A stretch of 64,000 nucleotides of DNA from an uncultured bacterium (GCA_948469375.1 CAOKLO010000002.1:62001-126000); one strand, 5' to 3'. Shown: positions 1 to 8,496, numbered from the stretch's first letter. Program-made: numbers and translations. The notes: generated by a model not told the origin, from the letters alone.

Positions 1-2
1 GA

Positions 3-740
3 AGCCGGCTGGAGCTGCCCGCCGGAGTGACGCTGGGACGGATGAGGGAGGAGCTGGAGGACGCCGGGGTGCTGGTGTGCTTCGGCGGAGACGGCACCAT
101 CCTCCATGCCGCCCAGGACGCCAACGCCCGGGGCATTCCCATCCTGGGGGTGAACCTGGGCAGCATCGGCTTTATGGCGGAGCTTGAGCATGGAGAGCTG
201 TCCCTGTTGGCCCGGCTTGCCGGAGGAAAATTCGGCATCGAGCGGCGAATGATGCTGGATGTGTCCGTCCGCCGGGAGGGGCGGCGGGTGTTTGAGCAGC
301 AGGCCCTCAACGACGCGGTGCTCACCAAGGGTGCAGTGGCCCGGGTGCTGGATTTGGAGGTGACGGGTGACCGGGTGACCATCTCCTCTTTCTCCGGGGA
401 CGGGCTGGTGGTGGCCACGCCCACCGGGTCCACCGCCTACTCCATGGCGGCGGGGGGGCCCATCGTGGAGCCCACTGCGGAAAACATTATCATCGCCCCT
501 ATCTGTGCCCACTCCCTCCACGCAAAGCCCTTTGTGCTGGGGGCAAACCGTTCGGTGGGGGTGCGGCTTGCGCCGGGGAGCAAAAAGACCGCTTACCTAT
601 CGGTGGACGGGGGCCGTGCCTTCCGGGTGGGGCCGGGGGACTGGGTGGAGTGCCGCCGGTCCCGTCAGACCACCCAGCTGGTGAAGCTCACCGGGCGGAG
701 CTTTTACGAGCGGATCAATCAGAAACTGGGAAAGGCGTGA
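3..740 (+). CDS. nadK: NAD kinase, 5' end outside window
   Basis: ATP-dependent phosphorylation of NAD to NADP in the cytosol. The NAD kinase signature GGDGT is followed by ILHAA, then LNDAV (the NE/D motif position) and TPTGSTAYSMAAGGP, all in family order. The open frame runs to the first bases of the window, and the GGDGT motif lies only about 28 residues from the window edge, whereas it is usually 50-70 residues from the N-terminus. The true start is therefore upstream. A GTG at 27 is an internal candidate but would remove the N-terminal Rossmann strand. It is followed after 7 bases by argR and then recN, the usual Firmicutes order. Confidence 0.93.
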   Translation, partial: SRLELPAGVTLGRMREELEDAGVLVCFGGDGTILHAAQDANARGIPILGVNLGSIGFMAELEHGELSLLARLAGGKFGIERRMMLDVSVRREGRRVFEQQALNDAVLTKGAVARVLDLEVTGDRVTISSFSGDGLVVATPTGSTAYSMAAGGPIVEPTAENIIIAPICAHSLHAKPFVLGANRSVGVRLAPGSKKTAYLSVDGGRAFRVGPGDWVECRRSRQTTQLVKLTGRSFYERINQKLGKA

Positions 741-747
741 GGGAGAT

Positions 748-1209
748 TTGAAGTCCAAGCGACAGGCGGAGATTCTGCGCATCATCAATGAGCGGGACAT
801 CGAGACCCAGGAGCAGATGCTGGACCAGCTGCGCCGGTGCGGCATCCGGGCCACTCAGGCCACCATTTCCCGGGACATCAAGGAGCTGAACCTGGTGAAG
901 CAGCCGGGGGAGGGGAGCAGCTACCGCTACGTGGTGTCCGCCGCCCGCCCGCCCAGGAGGGCCATCGCGGGGCGGCTCCAGAACATTTTTAAGGAGGGGG
1001 TCACCTCCTGCGACGTGGCCCAGAACATCGTGGTGGTCAAGACCATGCCCGGTCTGGCCCCCGCCGCCGGGGCCGCCCTGGACGGCATGGAGCTGGAGGG
1101 ATTGGTGGGTTCCCTGGCGGGGGACGACACCGTCATCCTCATCATGCGCACCAATCAGGTGGCGGAGGCGCTGGCCCGGGAGATCGAATCCATGCTGGAG
1201 GGTGAGTAA
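748..1209 (+). CDS. argR: Arginine repressor ArgR
   Basis: Arginine-responsive DNA-binding repressor/activator of 153 residues, the normal family length. The N-terminal half is a winged helix with the family pattern ATQATISRDIKEL near residues 32-44. The C-terminal half is the oligomerisation/arginine-binding domain and contains GDDTVI near residue 130. The start is TTG at 748, preceded by GGGAG at 741-745. It sits between nadK and recN with very short gaps, so co-transcription is likely. In Clostridia this genomic position is typical for ArgR. The targets cannot be read from this window, and no arginine genes are present. Confidence 0.93.
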   Translation: MKSKRQAEILRIINERDIETQEQMLDQLRRCGIRATQATISRDIKELNLVKQPGEGSSYRYVVSAARPPRRAIAGRLQNIFKEGVTSCDVAQNIVVVKTMPGLAPAAGAALDGMELEGLVGSLAGDDTVILIMRTNQVAEALAREIESMLEGE

Positions 1210-1211
1210 TC

Positions 1212-2912
1212 ATGCTCAGCTTGCTGCATATTGAGAATATTGCGGTGATCTCCCAGGCGGACATCACCTTTGACGAGGGGTTCAATGTCCTCACCGGCGA
1301 GACCGGCGCGGGCAAATCCATCGTTATCGACTCCATCGGGGCCATTATGGGGGAGCGCACCAGCCGGGATTTGATCCGCACCGGGGCCAAATCCGCCCGG
1401 GTGTCGGCGCTGTTTCGGGAGCTTCCCAAGCTGGCATGGTTTGAGGAGCAGGGGATCGGCCCGGACGAAAACGGGGAGCTGCTCATTGAGCGTTCCATTC
1501 AGGCGGACGGTAAGAATACCTGCCGGGTGAACGGGCGGCCTCTGCTGGTTACCCAGCTGCGGGAGCTGGGCCGGCAGCTGGTGAACGTCCACGGCCAGCA
1601 CGACGGCCAGCAGCTGCTGGATGAGGAGTGCCACCTGGGCTATCTGGACAGCTTCGGCAGGACGGAGCAGGAGCTGGAGGCCTTTTCTCTGGCTTACGCT
1701 CAGGTGCGGGATTTGCGCCGGGAGTTGGAGCGGCTCCAGATGGACGACGGAGAGAAGGCCCGTCGGATGGATACGCTGACGTACCAAATTGAGGAGCTGG
1801 AGCGGGCCGGGCTGCGGGAGGGCGAGGACGAGGAGCTGTCCCAGCGCCGGGAGGTGCTGCGCAACGCCGAGCGGCTCACCGACGCGGTGGACGGGGCATG
1901 GCAGGCACTGACCGGGGGCGAGGACGGCGAGGGCGCCGTGCCTCTGCTGATGGAGGCGGAAAACCGGCTGGCCCAAGGGGGCCGGTACAGCGGAGATTTG
2001 AAGGAGCTGTCGGAAAAGGCGGCCCAGCTGCGCTGTGACGTGGACGACCTTGCGGAGCTGGTTCGGGACCTGCGGGGAACGCTGGATTTCTATCCTGGGG
2101 AGCTGGATGAGATTGAGGAGCGGCTTGATCTATTGTACCGCTTGAAGAAAAAATACGGCGGCAGCGTCCAGGAGATGCTGGCCTATCTGGACAAGTGCCA
2201 TCAGGAGCTGGACGCCATCCAGTTTTCTGAGGATCGTCTGGCCCGGCTGGACAAGGAGCTGGCCCGTGCGCTGGACAAGGCGGTAAAGCTGGGGGAAAAG
2301 CTGTCCGCCCAGCGCCATGAGGCGGCGGAGGAGCTGGCCAAACGCATTCAGTCCGAGCTGAAGCAGCTGGACATGCCCAAGGTGCACTTTCAGGTGGAGT
2401 TCGCCCCCAAAGATGCCCCCGACGGCATGGACGCCACCGGCATGGACACGGTGCGGTTCCTCATGTCCGCCAACGTGGGCGAGGCGCTGAAGCCCATCAA
2501 TAAGATCGCCTCCGGCGGCGAGCTGTCCCGCATCATGCTGGCGCTGAAAAACGTGCTGGCGGAGACGGAGCAGGTCACTACCTTGATCTTCGACGAGGTG
2601 GACACCGGCGTGTCCGGCCGGGCGGCAGTCAAGGTGGCCCAGAAGCTGTTTCAGGTGTCCAAGGGGCGGCAGGTGCTGTGCGTGACCCACCTGCCCCAGA
2701 TTGCGGCCATGGGGGACGTACATTTTTCTGTGGAGAAGGGGGAGGCGGACGGCCGCACCTTCACCCAGGTGGAGCGGCTGGACCGCACCCGGCGCCGGGA
2801 GGAGCTGGCCCGCCTCAGCGGGGGCCAGACCACGGCGGTGATGCTGGAGGGGGCGGAGGAGCTGCTGTCCACGGCGGAAGAATATAAAACGGGAGCAAAG
2901 AAAAAGAAATGA
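1212..2912 (+). CDS. recN: DNA repair protein RecN
   Basis: SMC-like ATPase for double-strand break repair, 566 residues. Walker A GETGAGKS is at residues 29-36, followed by a long Leu/Glu/Arg-rich coiled-coil middle. The C-terminal ABC signature is ASGGELSR and the Walker B region is IFDEVDTGVSGRAA. The gene begins 2 bases after argR and its stop overlaps the ATG of the following HAD gene (ATGA), indicating translational coupling. No key residue is missing. Confidence 0.96.
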   Translation: MLSLLHIENIAVISQADITFDEGFNVLTGETGAGKSIVIDSIGAIMGERTSRDLIRTGAKSARVSALFRELPKLAWFEEQGIGPDENGELLIERSIQADGKNTCRVNGRPLLVTQLRELGRQLVNVHGQHDGQQLLDEECHLGYLDSFGRTEQELEAFSLAYAQVRDLRRELERLQMDDGEKARRMDTLTYQIEELERAGLREGEDEELSQRREVLRNAERLTDAVDGAWQALTGGEDGEGAVPLLMEAENRLAQGGRYSGDLKELSEKAAQLRCDVDDLAELVRDLRGTLDFYPGELDEIEERLDLLYRLKKKYGGSVQEMLAYLDKCHQELDAIQFSEDRLARLDKELARALDKAVKLGEKLSAQRHEAAEELAKRIQSELKQLDMPKVHFQVEFAPKDAPDGMDATGMDTVRFLMSANVGEALKPINKIASGGELSRIMLALKNVLAETEQVTTLIFDEVDTGVSGRAAVKVAQKLFQVSKGRQVLCVTHLPQIAAMGDVHFSVEKGEADGRTFTQVERLDRTRRREELARLSGGQTTAVMLEGAEELLSTAEEYKTGAKKKK

Positions 2913-3700
2913 TGAAGGCGGTATTTTTTGACGTGGACGGGACGCTGGTGTCCTTCCGGCAGAAATTCTTGTCCGACCGGCTGCTGGCCGACCTGTCCGC
3001 TCTGCGGGAACGAGGAATCAAGATTTTTCTCAGCACGGGTCGGGCGCTGCAGGATCTGGAGCGCACCGGGATGCTCCGAGGGGCGGAATTTGACGGTTAT
3101 GTGACCATCAATGGGCAGTTTTGCTGCGATGAGAACAGAGTCCCCTATCGGGACCGACCCATCGGCCTGGAGGATATGCGGGGGGCTTACCGAATTTTGC
3201 AAAATAACCCCGGTATCCCCGCCCTTTTGGAGGGCAACGGGGAGAGCAGGCTCACCCAGATCAACGACCGGGTGAGGGAAGTCTATGAGTTTCTTCATAC
3301 GGATTTGTATCCGGTGTGTCCTTTGGAGTGGATGCTGGAGGGGAAGGTGTACCAGTTTGTTCCCTTTGTCACACCGGGGGAAGAGAAGCTGTTTTTGGAC
3401 GTCATGCCGGGTTGTACGCACACCCGCTGGCACCCGAAGGGCATCGACATCCTGCCCCGGGACGGCGGCAAGGGCGTGGGCGTTCAGCTGACCATGGAGC
3501 GGTACGGCTTTTCCCGGGACGAGGTGATGGCCTTTGGCGACGGGGACAACGACAGGAGCATGATGGCTCAAGCCGGGCTCAGCGTGGCCATGAGCAATGG
3601 CGAGGAGCATGTGAAGGCTATGGCCGATCATGTCACGGACACGGTGGAAAACGACGGGGTATCCAAGGCCCTGCGGCATTTTGGCTTGCTTCCTGACTAA
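2909..3700 (+). CDS. HAD-superfamily hydrolase, Cof/IIB type
   Basis: Predicted Mg-dependent phosphatase of 263 residues. Motif I is FFDVDGTLV near the N-terminus, motif II is the STGR segment near residue 43, and the C-terminal motif is MAFGDGDNDRSMMAQAG, typical of Cof-type sugar-phosphate or nucleotide phosphatases. The large cap domain lies between motifs II and III. The ATG at 2909 overlaps the recN stop; a second ATG at 2912 is equally possible. Substrate cannot be told from sequence, since these enzymes are broad in specificity. It ends the nadK-argR-recN run just before an independent promoter. Confidence 0.85.
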   Translation: MMKAVFFDVDGTLVSFRQKFLSDRLLADLSALRERGIKIFLSTGRALQDLERTGMLRGAEFDGYVTINGQFCCDENRVPYRDRPIGLEDMRGAYRILQNNPGIPALLEGNGESRLTQINDRVREVYEFLHTDLYPVCPLEWMLEGKVYQFVPFVTPGEEKLFLDVMPGCTHTRWHPKGIDILPRDGGKGVGVQLTMERYGFSRDEVMAFGDGDNDRSMMAQAGLSVAMSNGEEHVKAMADHVTDTVENDGVSKALRHFGLLPD

Positions 3701-3707
3701 AAAAGGT

Positions 3708-3736
3708 TTGACAACGCTGACGGATTGTGATATCAT
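3708..3736 (+). promoter_or_regulatory. SigA-type promoter of the tyrS T-box unit
   Basis: TTGACA at 3708-3713 and TATCAT at 3731-3736 with a 17-base spacer. It lies directly upstream of the T-box leader and starts 8 bases after the HAD stop codon, so the unit is transcribed separately. Confidence 0.85.
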
Positions 3737-3739
3737 CCT

Positions 3740-4012
3740 ATCAATGTGTTGATGAGGACCAGTAACCAAAGGCGTTCCTGCCCAGAGAGCCCCCGTTTTG
3801 GTGGAAGGGGGAGAGGGAGCTTTGGCGAATACCCCTCGGAGCGGCCGCCTGAACGGGAGCTTCCCCAGTAGGGCCGGACGGGTGCGCCCGGTAAAGCGCC
3901 GGGCCCCTGCTGGGGGGTCCATGAGGCCGCTTCTGTGAGGAGGCGGCAAAACAGAGGTGGTACCGCGAGTTTTCGCCCTCTGTCCTGAAGGGGACAGGGG
4001 GCATTTTGATGT
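3740..4012 (+). ncRNA. T-box riboswitch leader, tyrosine specifier
   Basis: tRNA-sensing leader of the NUDIX-tyrS unit. Visible parts in order are the GATGAGGA-AGTA stem I base, the distal loop region with GGTGG, a specifier loop GAA-UAC with the Tyr codon at 3830-3832, and the antiterminator T-box core GGTGGTACCGCG at 3956-3967. A terminator stem follows (about 3975-3985 pairing with 3991-4002), then ATTTTGAT. The UAC codon is exactly six bases before GAGC, the same spacing as in the other two T-boxes of this window. Uncharged tRNA-Tyr should allow read-through. Confidence 0.93.
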
Positions 4013-4029
4013 AGAGAGGGACGAAAAAG

Positions 4030-4494
4030 ATGGAACACAGGGTATTCGGCGCGCTCCGGTCGGGGCTGGCGTACTGGGACCGGCCCAGCGCCTACGGCAT
4101 CGCCTTCGACGGGGCGGGCCGGGCGGCGGTGGTGTATTGCCAGGGCAAGGGCTGTTTCCTGCTGGGCGGCGGCATGGAGCCGGGGGAGAGCGAAGGGGAC
4201 TGTATCCGCCGGGAGGCCCTGGAGGAGACGGGATATGCTGTGGTGGTGGAGGAGAAGGTGTGCGTGGGAGAGGAATACACCGTCCTGCCCACGGGGAGGC
4301 CCTTCCACCCCATCGGGCATGTGTACCTGGTACGGCTGGGGGAGAAAACAGCGGCCCCAGTAGAGACCGACCACGTTCTCACCTGGCTCCCGGTGGAGGA
4401 ATTTCAGCGATCCACGTTCCTGCGCTATCAGTCCTGGGCCATGGGCAGGGCCTGGGAGCTTTACCAAAAACGACAAAAGGAGAGCAAGTTATGA
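4030..4494 (+). CDS. NUDIX hydrolase
   Basis: Predicted pyrophosphohydrolase of nucleoside-diphosphate-linked compounds, 154 residues. The Nudix box is complete: GGGMEPGES followed seven residues later by REALEETG, giving the GX5EX7REUXEEXGU pattern near residues 51-73. The RBS AGAGGG precedes the ATG by 9 bases. The stop overlaps the tyrS start (ATGA at 4491-4494), so both are translated from the T-box controlled message. A link to tyrosine or tRNA metabolism is suggested only by this arrangement; the substrate is unknown. Confidence 0.85.
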   Translation: MEHRVFGALRSGLAYWDRPSAYGIAFDGAGRAAVVYCQGKGCFLLGGGMEPGESEGDCIRREALEETGYAVVVEEKVCVGEEYTVLPTGRPFHPIGHVYLVRLGEKTAAPVETDHVLTWLPVEEFQRSTFLRYQSWAMGRAWELYQKRQKESKL

Positions 4495-5723
4495 CACTTT
4501 ACGACGAGCTTGTGGCCCGGGGCCTAGTGGCCCAGGTGACCAGCGAGGACGAGGTCAAAGACCTCATCAACAACGGCAAGGCCACCTTTTATATTGGCTA
4601 TGACTGCACGGCGGACAGCCTGACGGCGGGGCACTTCGTCACCCTCACTCTGATGAAGCGGCTCCAGCAGGGGGGCAATAAGCCCATCGCCCTGATCGGC
4701 GGCGGCACCACCACCATCGGCGATCCCTCCGGCCGCACCGACATGCGCAAGATGCTCAGTCGGGAGGACATCGACCACAACGCCGCCTGCTTCAAGCGCC
4801 AGATGGAGCGGTTCATCGACTTCGGCGACGGCCCGGGCCAGGCCATGATGCTCAACAACGCCGACTGGCTGCTGGGCCTGAACTATATCGACCTTCTCCG
4901 GGAGGTGGGCGCCTGCTTCTCGGTGAACAACATGCTCCGGGCGGATTGCTACAAGCAGCGGATGGAGAAGGGGCTCTCCTTCCTGGAGTTCAACTATATG
5001 ATCATGCAGTCCTACGATTTCTACCATATGTTCCAGACGGTGGGCTGCAACATGCAGTGCGGCGGCAACGACCAGTGGTCCAACATGCTGGGGGGTACGG
5101 AGCTGATCCGCCGTAAGCTGGGCAAGGACTCCCATTGCATGACCATCAACCTGCTCACCGACTCCCAGGGCAACAAGATGGGCAAGACGGCGGGCAACGC
5201 CGTGTGGCTGGACCCCAACAAGACCAGCCCCTACGACTTCTACCAGTACTGGCGCAACGTGGGGGACGCGGACGTGATGAAGTGCATCCGCTGGCTCACG
5301 TTCCTGCCCCTGGAGCAGATCGACGAGATGGACCAGTGGAAGGACGCCCAGCTCAACCAGGCCAAGGAGATCCTGGCCTGGGAGCTGACCAACATGGTCC
5401 ACGGCAAAGAGGAGGCGGACAAGGCCCAGGCCGCCGCCCGGGCGTTGTTCTCCACTGGAGGGAACGCGGCCGACATGCCGTCCACCGCGCTGTCCGAGGC
5501 CGATTTCACCGGCGGCTCCATCGGCGTGCTGACTCTGCTGGTGAAGTGCGGCCTGGCTGGCTCCAACGGCGAGGCCCGGCGGCTCATCCAGCAGGGGGGA
5601 GTGATGGTGGCGGACGAGAAGGTGTCCGACCCTGCCGTCCAGTTCCCCAGGGAACGCTTCGCCGGGGAGGGCGTGATCGTGAAGAAGGGCAAAAAGGTGT
5701 TCCACCGGGCCACGTTTGCCTGA
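4491..5723 (+). CDS. tyrS: Tyrosyl-tRNA synthetase
   Basis: Charges tRNA-Tyr; 410 residues, the normal length for bacterial TyrRS. Class I signatures are the HIGH-type TAGH at residues 45-48 and the KMSKS-type KMGKT at 229-233. YDCTADSL, GGNDQWSN and a C-terminal S4-like RNA-binding domain (GLAGSNGEARRLIQQGGV) are in place. The start is the ATG at 4491 overlapping the NUDIX stop; the open frame continues upstream without a stop, but that segment is T-box leader, not protein. Expression is controlled by the upstream tyrosine T-box. Confidence 0.97.
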   Translation: MTLYDELVARGLVAQVTSEDEVKDLINNGKATFYIGYDCTADSLTAGHFVTLTLMKRLQQGGNKPIALIGGGTTTIGDPSGRTDMRKMLSREDIDHNAACFKRQMERFIDFGDGPGQAMMLNNADWLLGLNYIDLLREVGACFSVNNMLRADCYKQRMEKGLSFLEFNYMIMQSYDFYHMFQTVGCNMQCGGNDQWSNMLGGTELIRRKLGKDSHCMTINLLTDSQGNKMGKTAGNAVWLDPNKTSPYDFYQYWRNVGDADVMKCIRWLTFLPLEQIDEMDQWKDAQLNQAKEILAWELTNMVHGKEEADKAQAAARALFSTGGNAADMPSTALSEADFTGGSIGVLTLLVKCGLAGSNGEARRLIQQGGVMVADEKVSDPAVQFPRERFAGEGVIVKKGKKVFHRATFA

Positions 5724-5799
5724 AAGAAAATTTAGTTCGGTGATGGAAAGAGACCGTAAGCTGTGAGATTTTCACAGGGCGGCGGAAGGTCATGTGAGA

Positions 5800-5834
5800 G
5801 GCAAAAAGGAACGGGACCGCGAAAGCGGTCCCGT
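5800..5834 (-). terminator. Rho-independent terminator of the asd-dapAB run
   Basis: Ten-base perfect stem ACGGGACCGC/GCGGTCCCGT with a GAAA tetraloop at 5811-5834. Read on the minus strand it is followed by CCTTTTTG. It lies 8 bases beyond the tautomerase stop. In the plus direction there is no T-run, so it is a weak candidate for tyrS. Confidence 0.8.
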
Positions 5835-5841
5835 TCTGCGT

Positions 5842-6057
5842 TCAGATCGTTTGGTGCTTCAGCATGTACTCTGCCTTCACCTTGTCGATGGTCTGACCGC
5901 CGATCCCAAAATTCAGATCGGGCAGTTCCTTGATGGTGACGGTGAAAAATTCCTGGGGCACACGCATGACCTCGGAGGCGGTCTGTGTCAAGCGTTGAAT
6001 CAGTTCCACCTTTTGCGCATCTGACAGTGTGCCGCACTCCACAGAAATATAAGGCAT
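5842..6057 (-). CDS. 4-oxalocrotonate tautomerase family protein
   Basis: 71-residue member of the tautomerase superfamily. The catalytic Pro2 directly after the initiator Met is present (MPYISVECG), and the body follows the family pattern SDAQKVELIQRLTQTASEVM and VTIKELPDLNFGIGG. Enzymes of this size form hexamers and act on keto-enol substrates. The gene starts 1 base from the cytidine deaminase stop and is last in the minus-strand dap run. No aromatic degradation genes are near, so the physiological substrate is unknown. Confidence 0.88.
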   Translation of the reverse strand: MPYISVECGTLSDAQKVELIQRLTQTASEVMRVPQEFFTVTIKELPDLNFGIGGQTIDKVKAEYMLKHQTI

Positions 6058-6058
6058 C

Positions 6059-6490
6059 TTAATTGTCTCCCTTTTCGTACCGCTCCCAGCCCCACCAGTT
6101 GGGGATTAGCTCCGCCAGCGTGACGGTCTCCCGCGTTTCGTGATCTGCCAGGATCTCCATGTCTTTGTTGCGCCGGTCCAGCTGCATGAAGAACTCCCGG
6201 CAGGCCCCGCAGGGCATTCCGCTGCCGCCCCCATAGGGCGGCCGGTCCCGGAAGGCAATCATACGCTTGACCACGGTTTGCCCGCTGTTCACGTACATGT
6301 TGAGGGCGGCCACCCGCTCCGCGCACAGGTCCAGCACGCCGGAGCAGCTCTCGACGCAGAAACCGGTGAAGATCTGGCCGTTTTCGCTCTCCAGGGCGCA
6401 CACCACGTGGTGGGCGTAAATAAACGGGGTGACTTCGCCCGGATGATACTGCTCCCTGGCCTTTTCATAGAGCTGTTCCCAGATATCCAC
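6059..6490 (-). CDS. Cytidine deaminase-family protein
   Basis: Zinc-dependent deaminase fold of 143 residues. The zinc/proton-shuttle motif CAERVA lies near residue 56 and the paired cysteines are in PCGACREF near residue 94, as in small CDA and blasticidin-S-deaminase-like enzymes. The C-terminus (LIPNWWGWERYEKGDN) is longer than in typical CDA. The start is GTG at 6490, 2 bases after dapB, with a weak purine-rich RBS inside the dapB end. Cytidine salvage is the likely role, but the nucleobase substrate is not certain. Confidence 0.8.
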   Translation of the reverse strand: MDIWEQLYEKAREQYHPGEVTPFIYAHHVVCALESENGQIFTGFCVESCSGVLDLCAERVAALNMYVNSGQTVVKRMIAFRDRPPYGGGSGMPCGACREFFMQLDRRNKDMEILADHETRETVTLAELIPNWWGWERYEKGDN

Positions 6491-6492
6491 GG

Positions 6493-7263
6493 TCAGAGCC
6501 CCCGCTCCCCGGCAATGAGGTGGGACATGTCGTACAGCCCAGGTCTGTCCACCCCAGCTAGAAACTTTGCCGCCTTCACGGCCCCGGCGGCGAACACCTC
6601 CCGGCTGGCGGCGTGGTGGGAGATCTCGATCACTTCGTCCCGCCCGGCGAACACCACGGTGTGGTCTCCTACGATGGTGCCGCCCCGCAGAGAGGAGACG
6701 CCAATTTCCCGCTTGTCCCGGGGCTTGCGGACGCTATGGCGGTCATAGACGTATTCCGGCTCATAGGGCAGTGCGGAGGCGGCGGCCTCCGCCAGCATCA
6801 GGGCGGTGCCGCTGGGGGCGTCCAGCTTGCGGCGGTGGTGACGCTCCTCGATCTCCACGTCGAAGTCCTCCCCCAGCAAAGAGGCCGCCCGCTTGATAAG
6901 ATCCATCAGCACGTTGACGCCCAGGGACATGTTGGCGGAGCGGAACACGGGGACGGACTTTGCCGCCTCGTTGATTTGAGCCAGCTGTTCCTCTGAATAG
7001 CCGGTGGTGGCAAGAACAATGGGAAGCTTGCGCCTCACGCAGAAATCCAGCAGCCCGCTCAGCGCGGCAGGGTGGGAGAAGTCGATGACCGCGTCCGCCT
7101 CTGTGTTGCAGGCGGCGGGGGTGGAGAACACCGGGAAGCCGTCCATGGGCTGGGCCAGCAGGTCGATGCCCGCCGCAGCCTCCACATCCGGGTCGTTGGC
7201 ACAGATATCCGCCACCACCCGGCCCATGTGGCCGCAGCAGCCGGAAATGATTATCTTTCGCAT
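6493..7263 (-). CDS. dapB: 4-hydroxy-tetrahydrodipicolinate reductase
   Basis: NAD(P)H-dependent reductase of the lysine/diaminopimelate pathway, 256 residues. The N-terminal nucleotide-binding loop is GCCGHMGR (residues 8-15). The catalytic segment ERHHRRKLDAPSGTAL is at residues 140-155 with the HH and K-x-D-x-PSGT residues present. The RBS AAGGAG is 8 bases before the ATG. It follows dapA after a 127-base gap containing a strong hairpin, which could moderate read-through from asd-dapA. Confidence 0.95.
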   Translation of the reverse strand: MRKIIISGCCGHMGRVVADICANDPDVEAAAGIDLLAQPMDGFPVFSTPAACNTEADAVIDFSHPAALSGLLDFCVRRKLPIVLATTGYSEEQLAQINEAAKSVPVFRSANMSLGVNVLMDLIKRAASLLGEDFDVEIEERHHRRKLDAPSGTALMLAEAAASALPYEPEYVYDRHSVRKPRDKREIGVSSLRGGTIVGDHTVVFAGRDEVIEISHHAASREVFAAGAVKAAKFLAGVDRPGLYDMSHLIAGERGL

Positions 7264-7324
7264 GACAATAGCTCCTTTGTATCCACGCTTCGCCTGTTCG
7301 CAACGAGCGGCTTCGTTCCGACTC

Positions 7325-7367
7325 GGACAAAACCCGCCCCAACGCCGTGGGGCCTGGGCTTTTGTCC
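7325..7367. repeat. Long GC-rich hairpin between dapA and dapB
   Basis: Ends GGACAAAA and TTTTGTCC pair, followed inward by CCC/GGG and CCCA/TGGGG runs, giving an imperfect stem of nearly 20 pairs around a short loop. It has no T-run after it and no coding potential I can support. It resembles a REP-like or mRNA-processing hairpin between two co-directional genes. Confidence 0.6.
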
Positions 7368-7390
7368 TCGCTCCGTTCCATCCGCGCTGC

Positions 7391-8293
7391 TCACGACGGC
7401 TCGGACGCCATAAGCCCCGCGCGCTTCATGGCTTGTCGCAGAACCTCCAGGTTTTTCTCTGAGATATCGCACAAGGGCAGGCGCAGGGGACCCGCCTCCA
7501 TGCCCATCAGGTTCATAGCGGCCTTGATGGGGATGGGGTTGACCTCGGTAAACAGCGCGTCAATCAGGTCCATGTACTGAATTTGGAGCTTGGAGGCGGC
7601 TTCAAAGTCGTTGTCCAGGCACAGCCGGGTCATCTTGACCATCACCTCGGGGATGATGTTGGAGGCCACGGAGATGACACCCTTGGCCCCCAGAGCCATC
7701 ATGGGCACCACCTGGTCGTCGTTGCCCGACCAGATGTAGAAGTCGTCCCCGCACAGAAAGCGGGTGTGGGCCAACAGGGAGAAATTGCCGCTGGCCTCTT
7801 TCACGCCGTTGATTTTGGGGTTCTGGCTCAGCACCTGGTAGGTCTCGGCGGTGAAGGACACGCCGGTGCGGCTGGGCACGTTGTATAGGATGATGGGCAG
7901 CTCCACCCGGTCGGCGATGTACTCGTAGTGCTTGATGAGGCCGGTCTGGCTGGCCTTGTTGTAGTAGGGAGTTACGTGGAGCAGGGCGTCCGCGCCGGAG
8001 TCCTGGGCGTGCTGGGACAGGTAGACGGCGGCGGAGGTGTCGTTGGACCCCGCTCCCGCGATGACCTTTACCCGATGGTTGACCCGCTTCACGCAGAACT
8101 CCACGGCGGCGATGTGCTCCCGGATGGACATGGTGGCGGACTCGCCGGTGGTGCCGCACACGCACACCGCATCCACCCCGGCCTCGATCTGGGCGTCAAT
8201 GAGCTTGCCGAAGGCGTCGTAGTTGATGATGTTGTTCTGGTCAAAAGGAGTGACCAGGGCGGGGCAGGAGCCGGTAAAGACGGGAGTTCTCAT
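7391..8293 (-). CDS. dapA: 4-hydroxy-tetrahydrodipicolinate synthase
   Basis: Condenses pyruvate with aspartate semialdehyde; 300 residues, TIM-barrel. The Schiff-base lysine is K165 in NGVKEASGN, the catalytic tyrosine is Y137 in LYNVPSRTG, and the GTTGES pyruvate-binding segment is at residues 47-52. The RBS GGAAAGGAAG precedes the ATG. It is encoded between asd and dapB in pathway order. The C-terminus (MKRAGLMASEPS) is ordinary. No lysine riboswitch is visible upstream of the run. Confidence 0.96.
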   Translation of the reverse strand: MRTPVFTGSCPALVTPFDQNNIINYDAFGKLIDAQIEAGVDAVCVCGTTGESATMSIREHIAAVEFCVKRVNHRVKVIAGAGSNDTSAAVYLSQHAQDSGADALLHVTPYYNKASQTGLIKHYEYIADRVELPIILYNVPSRTGVSFTAETYQVLSQNPKINGVKEASGNFSLLAHTRFLCGDDFYIWSGNDDQVVPMMALGAKGVISVASNIIPEVMVKMTRLCLDNDFEAASKLQIQYMDLIDALFTEVNPIPIKAAMNLMGMEAGPLRLPLCDISEKNLEVLRQAMKRAGLMASEPS

Positions 8294-8322
8294 AAGACAG
8301 CTTCCTTTCCAAATGATAAGAG

Positions 8323-8378
8323 CCTTTCTTTTTTCTTTGAAAAGAAAAGAAAAAGCAAAAAAGAAACGTTTAAGCCGC
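8323..8378. repeat. AT-rich dispersed repeat, copy A
   Basis: Intergenic sequence between asd and dapA built of CTTTCTTTTTTCTTTG, then AAAAGAAAAG, then GCAAAAAAGAAACGTTTAA ending in CCGCG. The same order recurs at 42369-42426 and, inverted, at 62955-63002. It is strikingly AT-rich against its surroundings. Confidence 0.65.
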
Positions 8379-8457
8379 GCTGATTGAAAAGATGGAGATC
8401 ATTTCACTTGTCAAAAACAATTTATTAAGGCATCATTTATTTAGAAATAGTCTAAAA

Positions 8458-8494
8458 GTCTTTCCCTTTCTTTCTTCGGAAAGAAAAAGAAGGA
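8458..8494 (-). terminator. Terminator-like hairpin after asd
   Basis: On the minus strand CTTTTTCTTTCC pairs with the following GAAAGAAAG around a CGAAG loop, immediately after the asd stop. The stem is AU-rich and weak. It resembles the dispersed repeat next to it, so it may be part of that element and not a true terminator. Confidence 0.45.
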
Positions 8495-8496
8495 AT

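Noticed and set aside
3957..4490. N-terminal extension of tyrS into the NUDIX gene
   Set aside because: The frame is open by chance; the TyrRS family starts at MTLYDELVARG and the ATGA overlap with an RBS decides the start.
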